Positions 43,749-53,240 of a stretch of 64,000 nt of DNA are shown piece after piece. The notes below the pieces were generated by a model. That model did not search any database. It had not been told where the DNA came from and saw nothing but the letters and a program-made list of their open reading frames with translations. The position numbers and the translations under genes are program-made. Numbering within the stretch: position 1 is the stretch's first letter; each line of letters opens with the position of its first letter. Location: assembly GCA_019413925.1 (NCBI GenBank), contig DXMY01000050.1:1-64000 (forward strand), given 5' to 3'. The DNA comes from Collinsella sp. GTDB lineage: Bacteria > Actinomycetota > Coriobacteriia > Coriobacteriales > Coriobacteriaceae.

Positions 43749-46202
43749 TTACATCAAATCATAGGCGTCGACGTCAACGCTCACGCTCACGCCGCGCACG
43801 GAGCCCCCCTCTTTGAGGCAGGCGTCGATATCATCAGAGACATGGTACCCCACGGGCGACTTCACAAGCAGATGGAAGCGGTAACGGTCCTTGGCTCTCT
43901 CGATTACACACGAAGCCGGGCCCAGCACCTGCGGCACGGCACTCCCTGCCCGCAAAAAATCGGGCGCGGCGGCATGCCAGCGACGCTTGAGGAGCTTAGC
44001 GATGCGCCCAATGTAGTCCTGCGCGTCGTCTCGGTTCGCCGACCACACCAAGATGTTGACCAGGCGAACAAACGGCGGGTACAGCGCATCGCGGCGCTGG
44101 TCCAGATCGTAGTCGGTAAAGATCGAACGGTCGTGCTCAGCGACGGCACGAATGACCGGATCCTCGGGCAGGTAGGTCTGGATGATGACCTCGCCGGGAC
44201 GATCGCCGCGACCGGCACGGCCCGCGACCTGCTCCAGCAGATCGTAGGCGCGCTCCCCTGCTCTAAAATCGGGCAGCTTTAACGCAAAGTCTGCATTGAC
44301 CACGCCCACAAGCGTGACCTCGGGAAAGTCGAGGCCCTTGGCAATCATCTGGGTGCCCAGCAGCACCGCGCAATCGGCGGCATCGAACTGCTCGAGCAGC
44401 TTTTTGTGCGCATCCTTGCCGCGCGTGGAATCGGCATCCATGCGGATGATGGCGACGTCCTCGGGCAGCATCTGGTGCAGTGCGTCCTCGATCTGCTGCG
44501 TGCCCAGACCCATTTTTGCAAGGTAGCGACTACCACATTTGGGGCAACGACTCGTGGGCGCGGGATACGGCTGCACGCGCCAGGAGGATCCGCATGTGTG
44601 ACATTGCAGCGTGTGCGTGCGTTCGTGATACGTAAGGGCGGTGGAGCAGTGGTTGCAGGTGGGGACGCAGCCGCACTCGCGGCACATCAGGAACGGCGCA
44701 AAGCCGCGGCGGTTATGCAGCAGCACGGCCTTCTCGCGCCGCTCTACAACGCGCTCCAGGCCTTCCATCAGCGGTTTAGAGAACATTGAGCGGCTGCCGT
44801 GCGAAAACTCGCGGCACAGGTCGGCAATGCGAACCGTGGGCAGGACCGCGTGCCCCGGGCGTTCGGGCATCTCGATGCGCGTCCACGTGGCACCGTTATA
44901 CGTGCCACGGCGGCAGCGGTCGAGAGCCTCGGCAGAAGGCGTGGCGGAGCCCAACACGAGCGGGCAGCGGTAGCGCCGCGCCATCTCGGCCGCCACCTCG
45001 CGCGCGTGGTAACGCGGACTGGACCCCTGCTTGTAGCTGGTCTCGTGCTCCTCATCGATGATGATGAGGCCCAGGTCGTCAAGCGGGCAGAAGAGCGCCG
45101 AGCGGGCGCCGACGACCACGCGGGCGGCACCGCTGGCGACCATATCCCACTGGTCCAAGCGCTCGCCGGCCGAAAGCCGCGAGTGGAACACGGCGACTGT
45201 CTCGCCAAAGCGCGAGCGGAAGCGGCCAACGGTCTGGGCCGTCAGCGAAATCTCGGGCACCAGCACGCAGGCCGAACGGCCAGCTGAGAGCACGCGCTCG
45301 ATGGCGGAGAGGTAGACCTCGGTTTTGCCGGATCCAGTGACGCCATCGACTAGGACCACGTCGCCGTGAGCGTCAAGGCGTGCGCGCTCAATCTGCGCGA
45401 GGGCCTGTCGCTGACCGTTGGTGAGTGCCACCGGGGCCTTGCCGCTCGCCGAGGACAGCGTGGTCTGCTCGCTGCAGCCACGCCAAGCGCGGCGCTCTTC
45501 CACCACCACGACGCCGCGTTTTTCGAGCGACTTGATGGTCGCCGACATACTGTTATAGAGAAGGTTGAGGTCGCGCGTCGTGACAGGACCACACTGGAGC
45601 GCCTCGATGAGTTGGCGCTGACGGACCGCGGTCTTGGGTGGCGTGTAGTCAAAGCCTTCGGGCGTAAGCATCACCCAGCGGTTTTGGATGGGTTTGACGG
45701 CTGGACGTTCAACCGTCCACACGCCGTCGTCGCCCTTGACCACACGCGGGCTGCCACCCGGAGGCAAGAACAGGCGCAGGCACTCGGAAAGCGTCGCGAC
45801 ATACTCGCGGCTCATCCAACGTGCGATGCGGGCGGCTTCGGCGGTAAAGAGCGGTTTGCTGAGGATGGCCTCGATGGGCTTGATGCGCACGGGGTCGAGG
45901 GCGTTGTTGCCCGGCAGATCGCCCAGATCAGGCGCAATGTCGACGACATAGCCCGCGGCGGCACGGTTACCAAAGTGGATCAGGACCGTGGATCCGATCT
46001 GGACCTCGTTGGCAAGGGACTCGGGGATGCCGTAAGCAAACGGTTCCGACAGCGCACGGGTGGGGATGTCGAGGACCACGCTCGCGTAGGCGGCAGGGGG
46101 CTCGGGCGCAGGCTTAGACTGAGCCGAGGCAGCGGCAGGCTTGGGCTTCACCGGAGCTTCCTCCGGTTCCGGCGAACCAAACAGCGACAGTTGTTGAGCC
46201 AT
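43749..46202 (-). CDS. priA: Primosomal protein N' (replication restart helicase)
   Basis: A protein of 817 aa. An N-terminal 3'-DNA-binding domain is followed by the helicase with VDGVTGSGKTEVYL (Walker A), IIIDEEHE (DEAH-type box), and a zinc-binding insert with CRECGCVPTCNHC, CHTCGSSW and CPKCGS. GRAGRGDRPG is a late helicase motif. The N-terminal 35 residues are a Pro/Ala-rich extension. GAGG precedes the ATG. It heads the priA-def-fmt-rsmB group. Confidence 0.95.
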   Translation of the reverse strand: MAQQLSLFGSPEPEEAPVKPKPAAASAQSKPAPEPPAAYASVVLDIPTRALSEPFAYGIPESLANEVQIGSTVLIHFGNRAAAGYVVDIAPDLGDLPGNNALDPVRIKPIEAILSKPLFTAEAARIARWMSREYVATLSECLRLFLPPGGSPRVVKGDDGVWTVERPAVKPIQNRWVMLTPEGFDYTPPKTAVRQRQLIEALQCGPVTTRDLNLLYNSMSATIKSLEKRGVVVVEERRAWRGCSEQTTLSSASGKAPVALTNGQRQALAQIERARLDAHGDVVLVDGVTGSGKTEVYLSAIERVLSAGRSACVLVPEISLTAQTVGRFRSRFGETVAVFHSRLSAGERLDQWDMVASGAARVVVGARSALFCPLDDLGLIIIDEEHETSYKQGSSPRYHAREVAAEMARRYRCPLVLGSATPSAEALDRCRRGTYNGATWTRIEMPERPGHAVLPTVRIADLCREFSHGSRSMFSKPLMEGLERVVERREKAVLLHNRRGFAPFLMCRECGCVPTCNHCSTALTYHERTHTLQCHTCGSSWRVQPYPAPTSRCPKCGSRYLAKMGLGTQQIEDALHQMLPEDVAIIRMDADSTRGKDAHKKLLEQFDAADCAVLLGTQMIAKGLDFPEVTLVGVVNADFALKLPDFRAGERAYDLLEQVAGRAGRGDRPGEVIIQTYLPEDPVIRAVAEHDRSIFTDYDLDQRRDALYPPFVRLVNILVWSANRDDAQDYIGRIAKLLKRRWHAAAPDFLRAGSAVPQVLGPASCVIERAKDRYRFHLLVKSPVGYHVSDDIDACLKEGGSVRGVSVSVDVDAYDLM

Positions 46203-46234
46203 ACACCACCTCTAACGAACGGACCTGAAAGGGG

Positions 46235-46336
46235 TGGGACAAAATAATCAGTAGAGTTTGTCCCATGGCCGATACGAGTGTCGAGCTCGTTGCGTCACTC
46301 GAACATGGGACAAACACTACTGATTATTTTGTCCCA
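46235..46336. repeat. Long inverted repeat between priA and gltX
   Basis: 46235-46267 and 46304-46336 are complementary over 33 bp with one mismatch; the outer end reads TGGGACAAAATAATCA. The spacer is 36 bp. A short TGGGAC-AAAT-GTCCCA hairpin after sdaA (51388-51403) uses the same outer sequence. Confidence 0.85.
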
Positions 46337-46353
46337 GCAACCCACTCATCGGT

Positions 46354-46390
46354 ACAGAAACAAGAGCCCCGCTCGGGGTGAACGGGGCTC
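46354..46390 (-). terminator. Rho-independent terminator of gltX
   Basis: On the minus strand, GAGCCCCG (46383-46390) pairs with CGGGGCTC (46364-46371), followed by TTGTTTCT. Confidence 0.75.
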
Positions 46391-46413
46391 GGATACAAAC
46401 GTTTGCGCAGCGA

Positions 46414-47889
46414 CTACAGCGCCATCGTGCGGGCGCGGTCGATGCGCGCCAGGCAGTCGTCGCGGCCGACGAGTGCCATGGTCTCGCCCAGCGGAGGGCT
46501 CACCATGTTGCCGCAAACGGCCACACGCACGGCCTGGAACACCACGCGCTTCTTGAGGTCCATCTGCTCGGGCAGCGGTTCAAGCGCAGCGTCGATGTTC
46601 GCGGCTGTCCACTCGTCCACGCCCTCGAGCGCGGCCTTGGCGGCGTCCAGAATGGAACCCATGCCCTCCTTGGCCAGGCCCTTGTTGACAGACTTCTCGT
46701 CATACTCGAGCGTCTCGGCGGTAGCAAAGATGGGAGCGGCGACAGTCACGGCGTCGGCCGGCATCTTGGTGCGCGGCTTAACGATGGCGGCAAGCGCGTC
46801 GATCCAGTCCTCGCCGTACTCGACGTTACCCTCAATGAGACCCGCCTCATGCAGCTCAGGGACCATGATCTCATCGGCAAACTGGGCGTCGGACATGCCG
46901 TTGATGTACTCGGCATTGACCCAGTCGAGCTTCTTGGGGTCGAAGGTCGCCGGGTTCTTGGAAATGCGGTCGAGCGAGAACTTGCTGGCCAGGACATCGC
47001 GCGGGATGATAGTGGTCTCGCCGTCGAGCGACCAGCCGAGCAGCGCCAGATAGTTGACGAAGGCGTCGGACAGGTAACCGGCGTCGCGGTACTCCTCCAC
47101 CGAGGTGGCGCCATGGCGCTTGGAGAGCTTCTTGCCGTCGGCGCCCAGGATCATGGAGATGTGGGCGAACGTGGGCACGGGCGCGCCGAGAGCCTCGTAG
47201 ACCATGACCTGGCGCGGGGTGTTGGACAGGTGGTCGTCGCCGCGGATGACATGGGTGATCTTCATCATGGCGTCGTCGACAACGGTCGCAAAGTTGTACG
47301 TGGGCGTGCCATCGGAGCGGAAGATGACAAAGTCGTCGAGCTCCTTGGCGTCGAAGGTCACCTCGCCGTGGACGGCGTCGTGGATACGGACGTCGCCGCG
47401 GTCCTCGGGCACCTTGATGCGCAGGACGTAGGACTCGCCGGCCTCGATGCGGCGGCGGGCCTCCTCGGGATCAAGATCGCGGCAGCGACGCTGATAACCC
47501 TGGAAGGGGTCCTTGCGTTCCTGCGCAGCCTTACGGTCAGCGTCGAGCTGCTCCTTGGTGCAGAAGCAGGGATAGGCCTTGCCCTCGTCCCAAAGCTTCT
47601 GGGCGGCCTGCTTGTACAGGTCCAAGCGCTCGGTTTGGGCATAGGGGCCATAGTCGCCGCCCACCTCGGGACCCTCGTCCCAGTCCAGGCCAAGCCAACG
47701 CATGGCGCGCAGAATGATCTGCGTGTTCTCGTCGGTGGAACGGGTGGGGTCGGTGTCGTCGATGCGCAGGATGAACGTGCCGCCGTTTGCGCGGGCAAAA
47801 GCCCAGTTATAGATAGCGGTGCGGGCGCCGCCGATGTGCAGCTTGCCCGTCGGTGAGGGTGCAAAGCGGACGCGAACGTCTGATGCCAT
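46414..47889 (-). CDS. gltX: Glutamyl-tRNA synthetase
   Basis: A protein of 491 aa of class I. The HIGH-type motif is in PSPTGKLHIGGART and the KMSKS-type motif in DGKKLSKRHGATS. A zinc-like FCTKEQ region and the C-terminal helical anticodon domain follow. The ATG at 47889 has GAGGAG six bases upstream; the open frame begins 13 codons earlier. Confidence 0.95.
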   Translation of the reverse strand: MASDVRVRFAPSPTGKLHIGGARTAIYNWAFARANGGTFILRIDDTDPTRSTDENTQIILRAMRWLGLDWDEGPEVGGDYGPYAQTERLDLYKQAAQKLWDEGKAYPCFCTKEQLDADRKAAQERKDPFQGYQRRCRDLDPEEARRRIEAGESYVLRIKVPEDRGDVRIHDAVHGEVTFDAKELDDFVIFRSDGTPTYNFATVVDDAMMKITHVIRGDDHLSNTPRQVMVYEALGAPVPTFAHISMILGADGKKLSKRHGATSVEEYRDAGYLSDAFVNYLALLGWSLDGETTIIPRDVLASKFSLDRISKNPATFDPKKLDWVNAEYINGMSDAQFADEIMVPELHEAGLIEGNVEYGEDWIDALAAIVKPRTKMPADAVTVAAPIFATAETLEYDEKSVNKGLAKEGMGSILDAAKAALEGVDEWTAANIDAALEPLPEQMDLKKRVVFQAVRVAVCGNMVSPPLGETMALVGRDDCLARIDRARTMAL

Positions 47890-47973
47890 GGAAATCTCCT
47901 CGATTGCAGGATGGATGTCTAACCGCACCAGTATAAAGCATCAACGCAACCTCCGCACAAAGGGCACCGACCC

Positions 47974-48046
47974 ACTCATTGGGGACAGACTTAAATGACC
48001 AGCCAATAAGCACCCGGCTACTCATTTAAGTCTGTCCCCAATGAGT
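47974..48046. repeat. Long inverted repeat between gltX and metK
   Basis: 47974-47998 (starting ACTCATTGGGGACAGAC) and 48022-48046 are perfect 25-bp complements with a 23-bp spacer. A further ACCAATGAGTAGG copy of the outer end follows at 48047-48059. It lies in the divergent promoter region of gltX and metK. Confidence 0.85.
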
Positions 48047-48116
48047 ACCAATGAGTAGGTGCGGAAAGGGTGTGAATATTCGATTAACGCGATATCATGT
48101 GCCCTTGCATACAGAG

Positions 48117-48153
48117 CCCGGCGGAATGGTAACGGTCGCCGGGACACGTTTTT
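48117..48153 (+). promoter_or_regulatory. Terminator-like hairpin directly before the metK ribosome-binding site
   Basis: CCCGGCG (48117-48123) pairs with CGCCGGG (48137-48143); ACACG then a run of five T ends at 48153, next to GAAAGGA. It has attenuator geometry. I could not identify a known SAM riboswitch fold around it. Confidence 0.45.
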
Positions 48154-48165
48154 GAAAGGACAATC

Positions 48166-49446
48166 ATGTCAGAAGAGCTTCGTTCCATCCCGCCCCAACA
48201 CGGATCGTTTGTGTTTACGTCGGAATCGGTGACCGAGGGTCATCCCGATAAGATCGCTGACCAGATCAGCGACGCCGTACTCGACGCAATCCTCGCCAAA
48301 GAAATAGAGCTCCAGGAGCAGGGCTATATTGCGCCCAACGGCGTGCCCGCCAACGTGGAGAACGTCCGCTGCGCCTGCGAGACCCTCGTGACCACCGGCA
48401 CCGTCATCGTTGCCGGCGAGATCCGTACCCAGGCCTACGTCGACGTGCAGGAAATCGCCCGCGGCGTCATCCGCCGCATCGGCTACAACCGTGCCAAGTT
48501 CGGTTTTGACTGCGATACCTGCGGCGTCATGAGCCTTATTCACGAGCAGTCACCCGACATCGCCCAGGGCGTCGACGAGTCGTTTGAGACGCAGACCGGC
48601 GCTACCAGCGACCCGATCGACTTGATCGGCGCCGGCGACCAGGGCATGATGTTCGGTTATGCCTCCAACGAAACCAAGACCCTCATGCCCATGCCGCACT
48701 ACCTGGCGAGCCGCCTGGCCGAGCGCCTGGCAGCCGTGCGCCACGACGGCACCCTCGCCTACCTGCGCCCCGACGGCAAAACCCAGGTCACCGTGCGCTA
48801 CGAAGATGGCAAGCCCGTCGAGGTCACGACCATCGTCATCTCCACGCAGCATGCCGCCGAAATCGAGGACATGGGCAAGATCAAGGCCGATCTGATCGAG
48901 CACGTTATCACCCCGGTTATGGCTGCTGAGAACATGCCGTGGGACAACGCGGACATCTATGTGAACCCCACCGGTCGCTTTGTCGTAGGCGGCCCCATGG
49001 GCGACACGGGCCTGACCGGCCGCAAGATCATCGTCGACACCTATGGCGGCTACGGCCGTCACGGCGGCGGCGCCTTTAGCGGCAAGGACTGCACCAAGGT
49101 TGACCGCTCCGCCGCGTATGCCGCGCGCTGGGTCGCCAAGAACGTGGTCGCCGCCGGTCTGGCCGACCGATGCGAAGTCGAGCTTGCCTACGCCATCGGC
49201 GTTTCCAAGCCCCTCTCAATCATGGTCGACACCTTCGGTACCGCGCATGTTGCCGAGGACAAGATCGTCGAGGCAGTTGAGAAAACCTTCGACCTGCGCC
49301 CGGGCGCCATCATCCGCGACCTTGACCTGCGTCGCCCCATCTACGAAAAGACGGCAGCCTACGGCCACTTCGGCCGCGAAGACGCCGACTTCACCTGGGA
49401 GAAAACCGATCGAGTCGAAGAACTCAAAGCAGCCTGCGGCCTATAA
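48166..49446 (+). CDS. metK: S-adenosylmethionine synthetase
   Basis: A protein of 426 aa, somewhat longer than the common 385-400. Signatures include GHPDKIADQISDAVLD, GAGDQGMMFGYASNET and the GGYGRHGGGAFSGKD phosphate-binding loop. Extra length is mostly in the first third (the LQEQGYIAPNGVPANVENV segment). It makes SAM from methionine and ATP. GAAAGGA precedes the ATG. Confidence 0.96.
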   Translation: MSEELRSIPPQHGSFVFTSESVTEGHPDKIADQISDAVLDAILAKEIELQEQGYIAPNGVPANVENVRCACETLVTTGTVIVAGEIRTQAYVDVQEIARGVIRRIGYNRAKFGFDCDTCGVMSLIHEQSPDIAQGVDESFETQTGATSDPIDLIGAGDQGMMFGYASNETKTLMPMPHYLASRLAERLAAVRHDGTLAYLRPDGKTQVTVRYEDGKPVEVTTIVISTQHAAEIEDMGKIKADLIEHVITPVMAAENMPWDNADIYVNPTGRFVVGGPMGDTGLTGRKIIVDTYGGYGRHGGGAFSGKDCTKVDRSAAYAARWVAKNVVAAGLADRCEVELAYAIGVSKPLSIMVDTFGTAHVAEDKIVEAVEKTFDLRPGAIIRDLDLRRPIYEKTAAYGHFGREDADFTWEKTDRVEELKAACGL

Positions 49447-49485
49447 ATAGGTTCACAGAGCCCAGAAAGCAAAGCATTTGAACCA

Positions 49486-49521
49486 AAAGAAGTACCGGCC
49501 CCAACCGGTACTTCTTTTTAT
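49486..49521 (+). terminator. Rho-independent terminator after metK
   Basis: AAAGAAGTACCGG (49486-49498) pairs with CCGGTACTTCTTT (49505-49517), followed by TTTATTT. Confidence 0.9.
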
Positions 49522-49614
49522 TTACACGGTGGTGTGAATATTTCGATGCGCAATGAACAGCACGTCCCCAGCTGAAAATTTTTGACATCCAGCCACTCCC
49601 ACCATGTATCCTAA

Positions 49615-49735
49615 GTTCCGAGGGCTTTGGTATTTGGTCGATCGCGAGTTCCGCACGAGCCGGAGGCCACTTAATGTGGCCTCCGTGCGAGCCAGGACTG
49701 TAGAGCAGGCGACCAAATACCAAAGCCCTCGGAAC
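49615..49735. repeat. Long inverted repeat with nested hairpin upstream of sdaA
   Basis: 49615-49640 and 49710-49735 are perfect 26-bp complements (outer end GTTCCGAGGGCTTTGG). Inside, CGGAGGCCAC (49661-49670) pairs with GTGGCCTCCG (49676-49685) around TTAAT, extended by four further pairs after a bulge. The right end is 23 bp before the sdaA start, so it is in the 5' leader or promoter. Confidence 0.85.
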
Positions 49736-49758
49736 GACGGGATAGAACAGGAGCGCAT

Positions 49759-51366
49759 ATGGCAGGCAAGCCGCAAACACTAGCTACGACCTCGGCATTC
49801 GAGATCTTGGGGCCCGTCATGGTCGGCCCCAGTTCATCGCACACCGCCGGCGCCCTGCGCTGCGCCCAAGTTGCCGCCAGCCTGTTGGAAGGCCGCATCA
49901 CCAAGGTCACCTTTGGCCTGTGGAACTCCTTTGCCCACACCTACCGCGGCCACGGCACCGATCGTGCACTCGTCGCGGGCATCCTAGGCCTCGACACCGA
50001 TGATGAAAACATCAAGCAGGCCTTCGACCTCGCACGCGAGCAGGGCCTCGAATATCACTTTGACATCAAGGGCGACGACGCCTCCATCCACCCCAACACC
50101 GTCGACATCGACATGGTCGACGACACGGGCGCCACGGCACAGGTCCGCGGTGAGAGCCTGGGCGGCGGCAAGATGCGCATCAGCCGCATTAACGGCGTCG
50201 GCGTCGACATCTCGGGCATGTACTCCACGCTCTTCGTGGCGCACCAGGATGTTCCCGGCGTGCTCGCCGCGCTCACGAACCTGCTCGCCTACGTACACGT
50301 GAACATCGCCTTCTGCCGCACCTACCGCACCGAGGTGGGCGGCCAGGCCTACTCCGTCTTTGAGACCGACGGCGCGCCCGACGACACCGTCGTCCCTATG
50401 CTGCGCAAGCTCGACAATGTCGATTACGCGACCTTTATCGAGCTCCCCGGTTCTGCCTCGTCGCTCTCTCCCGGCGTCTCAGCAAAGGAAATCTTCGACG
50501 ACGGCGAGCAGCTGCTCGATGCGTGCGAAGAACTGGGGCTCAACATCGGCGCCGTCATGGCCGTGCGCGAGGCACGTCTGACCGGCGAGGCACACGCTAT
50601 CGCCGCCATGCGCCGCGTACTCGACGTCATGCGCGAAGAGAGCACAGCCCCCATTTCCAATCCACAGCGATCGCTCGGCGGGCTTATCGGCGGCGAGGCT
50701 AAACTCGTCGATGCCACCGGCCGCAACGATTTGAGCACGAGTCTGATGGGCACCGTTCAAACCGACGCCGTGGCTCGCGCGATGGCCGTGCTCGAGCGCT
50801 CCGCCACGATGGGAGTGATCGTCGCCGCCCCCACGGCAGGCTCCGCGGGTGTCGTGCCCGGCTGCGTGCTGGCGCTCGCCGATCACCTTCAGCTCGACGA
50901 CGAGCAGGTCATGGACGCGCTCTACTGCGCAGCCGCCATCGGCCTCAACCTCACCACGAGCGCCTGCGTTGCCGGCGCCGAGGGTGGCTGCCAAGCCGAG
51001 GTGGGAAGCGCCGCCGCCATGGCAGCCGCCGCGCTGGTGCAGATGCTCGGCGGCACGCCCGAGCAGGCGCTCGACGCCAGTTCCATCGCGCTGAGTAACC
51101 TGCTGGGCCTCGTTTGTGACCCCGTCGGTGGCCTCGTGGAGGTGCCCTGCCAAAACCGCAACGCCATCGGCGTGGCAGCGGCCTTTAGCTCGGCACAACT
51201 CGCCCTCGCAGGCATTAAGAGCCTGGTTCCGTTTGACCAGATGGCACATGTCATGCTCTCAGTGGGCCACGCGTTGCCGGCCACGCTGCGCGAGACGGCA
51301 AAGGGCGGCATCGCGCAGGCTCCGGCCGCACTTTCAGCCTGTGCAAAATGCGGTGTGTGCGGATAA
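49759..51366 (+). CDS. sdaA: L-serine ammonia-lyase (iron-sulfur, single chain)
   Basis: A protein of 535 aa. The N-terminal beta domain with GPVMVGPSSSHTAGALR and an ACT-like segment (about residues 155-220) is fused to the alpha domain with ACVAGAEGGCQAEVGSA and CDPVGGLVEVPCQNRNA, which supply the [4Fe-4S] cysteines. It converts serine to pyruvate and ammonia. AGGAG lies six bases before the ATG. Confidence 0.93.
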   Translation: MAGKPQTLATTSAFEILGPVMVGPSSSHTAGALRCAQVAASLLEGRITKVTFGLWNSFAHTYRGHGTDRALVAGILGLDTDDENIKQAFDLAREQGLEYHFDIKGDDASIHPNTVDIDMVDDTGATAQVRGESLGGGKMRISRINGVGVDISGMYSTLFVAHQDVPGVLAALTNLLAYVHVNIAFCRTYRTEVGGQAYSVFETDGAPDDTVVPMLRKLDNVDYATFIELPGSASSLSPGVSAKEIFDDGEQLLDACEELGLNIGAVMAVREARLTGEAHAIAAMRRVLDVMREESTAPISNPQRSLGGLIGGEAKLVDATGRNDLSTSLMGTVQTDAVARAMAVLERSATMGVIVAAPTAGSAGVVPGCVLALADHLQLDDEQVMDALYCAAAIGLNLTTSACVAGAEGGCQAEVGSAAAMAAAALVQMLGGTPEQALDASSIALSNLLGLVCDPVGGLVEVPCQNRNAIGVAAAFSSAQLALAGIKSLVPFDQMAHVMLSVGHALPATLRETAKGGIAQAPAALSACAKCGVCG

Positions 51367-51515
51367 CGGCTAAGAATGACTCAAAGGTGGGACAAATGTC
51401 CCAGCTCTTTCGAATGCCACCGTTTCCGTACCACAAACAGCAGGGCAATCGCTATAATGCAAGCCCAGTAAAAACACGATGAACCGCAAGGCGAAAATCG
51501 AAGGATATGCATACG

Positions 51516-53240
51516 ATGTCGCAAAACGATCGAACTCAACTGATTCCCGATCCGCAGCAGCCGAGCAGGCACACCGGCGGCGTTCAGTCGCCGCGTCCTA
51601 TCGCGCCGAGCCACGGTCAGAAGCGTAGTGCAACAAACGCTTCGCAACGCCCGAACCAGCAGCGTCAGCAACGTCAGCAGCGCCAGGCAAACGGCAATGC
51701 GCCCAAGCAGCCCCCCACGCACGCTCGAGGCGATCGCGGCCCCGCACGCAAACCCGCCGAGAACAATAAGTCGGGCAAAAAGACGACGCTCTTTGTCGTT
51801 CTGGGTCTTATCGTCATTGTCTATATCGTAGGCGTCGTAGCGTTTTCGCAGGTAGCCTACCCCAACACCACTATCGCCAGCGTCGATGTCTCGTTCTCCA
51901 ACGCTTCGTCTGCCGCCACCAAGGTCAACTCGGCTTGGAAGCACTATAAGCTCACCGTGACAGGCGATGACTTTAGCTGGACCTATCAGCCCGAGTCCGA
52001 TGAGCCCATTGTCGACGGCGAAGCTGCCGCAAAAGAGATTATCAGCCGCAACGAAGCCATTGTATGGCCGGTTCGCCTTGTAGAATCCTTAAGCGGCAAG
52101 ACCAAAACAACCGCTAGCTCCAACGAAGTCGATCTTGATCAAGACGTCGACCTGTCCATGCTCTCCGACACCTTTGACCAAAAGCAGTTTGAGAAGGATC
52201 TGGGCGCCGCCATCGACGAGTTTAACGAGGGGCGTTCGGGCGCGTTCGAGGCCAATAGCTCCTATGACGAGCAGGCCGGCAAGTTTACCGTCGAGAAGGC
52301 GCGCTCCAACGAAAAACTCAACCGCGAGCATGTCATTAAGTATGCCGAGCTCGAGCTTGCCTCGCTGGCCGAGACCGTAGATCTTTCCAAGCTCGGCAAC
52401 GATGCCCATGAGCCGCTCAATGGAACGCTGACCGATGATCAGATTCAGTCTGCATGCGATGCCGCCAACAACTTCTTGGGCGTCAACGTGACCCTCAAGC
52501 TCAACGGCGAGGATGCCGGCAAGGTTGATGGCAGCTCCGTGTTGCAGTGGATCAGCTTTGCCGATCCGGCCAACCCCACGCTCGATACGTCGCAGATCAG
52601 CAGCTGGGCAGCCGAGCTCGCCAACGGCTTTAATACCGTGGGCTCCACTCGCTGGTGGACGCGCGCCGATGGCAAGCAGTGCGCCGTCGAAGGCGGCGAC
52701 TTTGGTTGGTCCATCGACAGCAGCTCGCTCGCCAAGCAGGTCGAGGACGCCATCAACAACAAGCAGACCGGCGAAATCGAGATCAAGTACTCCCAGAAGG
52801 CCGACACATTTACCGCCAAGGGCGAGCCCGACTGGAAGGCCTATATCGACGTCGACCTGTCCGAGCAGCATGCGCGCTACTACGACGAGAGCGGCAACAT
52901 CGTGTGGGAGGCCAACTTTATTTCTGGCAAACCGGGTGAAGACGCCACCCCCGAGGGCGTATGGCAGATCAACAGCAACGATGGCGCCAGCAAACTCATC
53001 GGTGCCAAGGACCCCGAGACCGGCAAGCCCAAATACGAGAGCCCGGTAAGCTACTGGATGCCGTTCGAGGGCAATATGGTCGGATTCCACGACGCCACCT
53101 GGCAAAACGATTCGAGTTTCGATAACGCCGAATCGTACAAGTGGTGCGGTAGCCACGGTTGTATCAACCTGCGTCTGGCCGATGCCAAGTCGCTCCACGA
53201 GCGCATCAAAGTCGGCCTCTGCGTGGTCGTGCACTCGTAA
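51516..53240 (+). CDS. L,D-transpeptidase (YkuD) with N-terminal membrane anchor
   Basis: A protein of 574 aa. An Arg/Gln-rich cytosolic stretch (about 1-85) leads to one transmembrane helix (about 91-113). A long extracellular region with repeated PG-binding/VanW-like segments follows, then a C-terminal YkuD domain with FHDATW and SHGCINLRLADA (His, Ser-His-Gly-Cys catalytic motif). It should form 3-3 peptidoglycan cross-links or attach proteins. ATG 51516 fits AAGGA better than ATG 51507. Confidence 0.87.
   Translation: MSQNDRTQLIPDPQQPSRHTGGVQSPRPIAPSHGQKRSATNASQRPNQQRQQRQQRQANGNAPKQPPTHARGDRGPARKPAENNKSGKKTTLFVVLGLIVIVYIVGVVAFSQVAYPNTTIASVDVSFSNASSAATKVNSAWKHYKLTVTGDDFSWTYQPESDEPIVDGEAAAKEIISRNEAIVWPVRLVESLSGKTKTTASSNEVDLDQDVDLSMLSDTFDQKQFEKDLGAAIDEFNEGRSGAFEANSSYDEQAGKFTVEKARSNEKLNREHVIKYAELELASLAETVDLSKLGNDAHEPLNGTLTDDQIQSACDAANNFLGVNVTLKLNGEDAGKVDGSSVLQWISFADPANPTLDTSQISSWAAELANGFNTVGSTRWWTRADGKQCAVEGGDFGWSIDSSSLAKQVEDAINNKQTGEIEIKYSQKADTFTAKGEPDWKAYIDVDLSEQHARYYDESGNIVWEANFISGKPGEDATPEGVWQINSNDGASKLIGAKDPETGKPKYESPVSYWMPFEGNMVGFHDATWQNDSSFDNAESYKWCGSHGCINLRLADAKSLHERIKVGLCVVVHS

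Noticed and set aside
46378..47856. 492-codon plus-strand frame over gltX
   Set aside because: Antisense to glutamyl-tRNA synthetase, which has intact HIGH and KMSKS motifs.
48060..48165. SAM riboswitch upstream of metK
   Set aside because: Only one hairpin with a T-run is evident; I could not trace the conserved helices of a known SAM riboswitch class.
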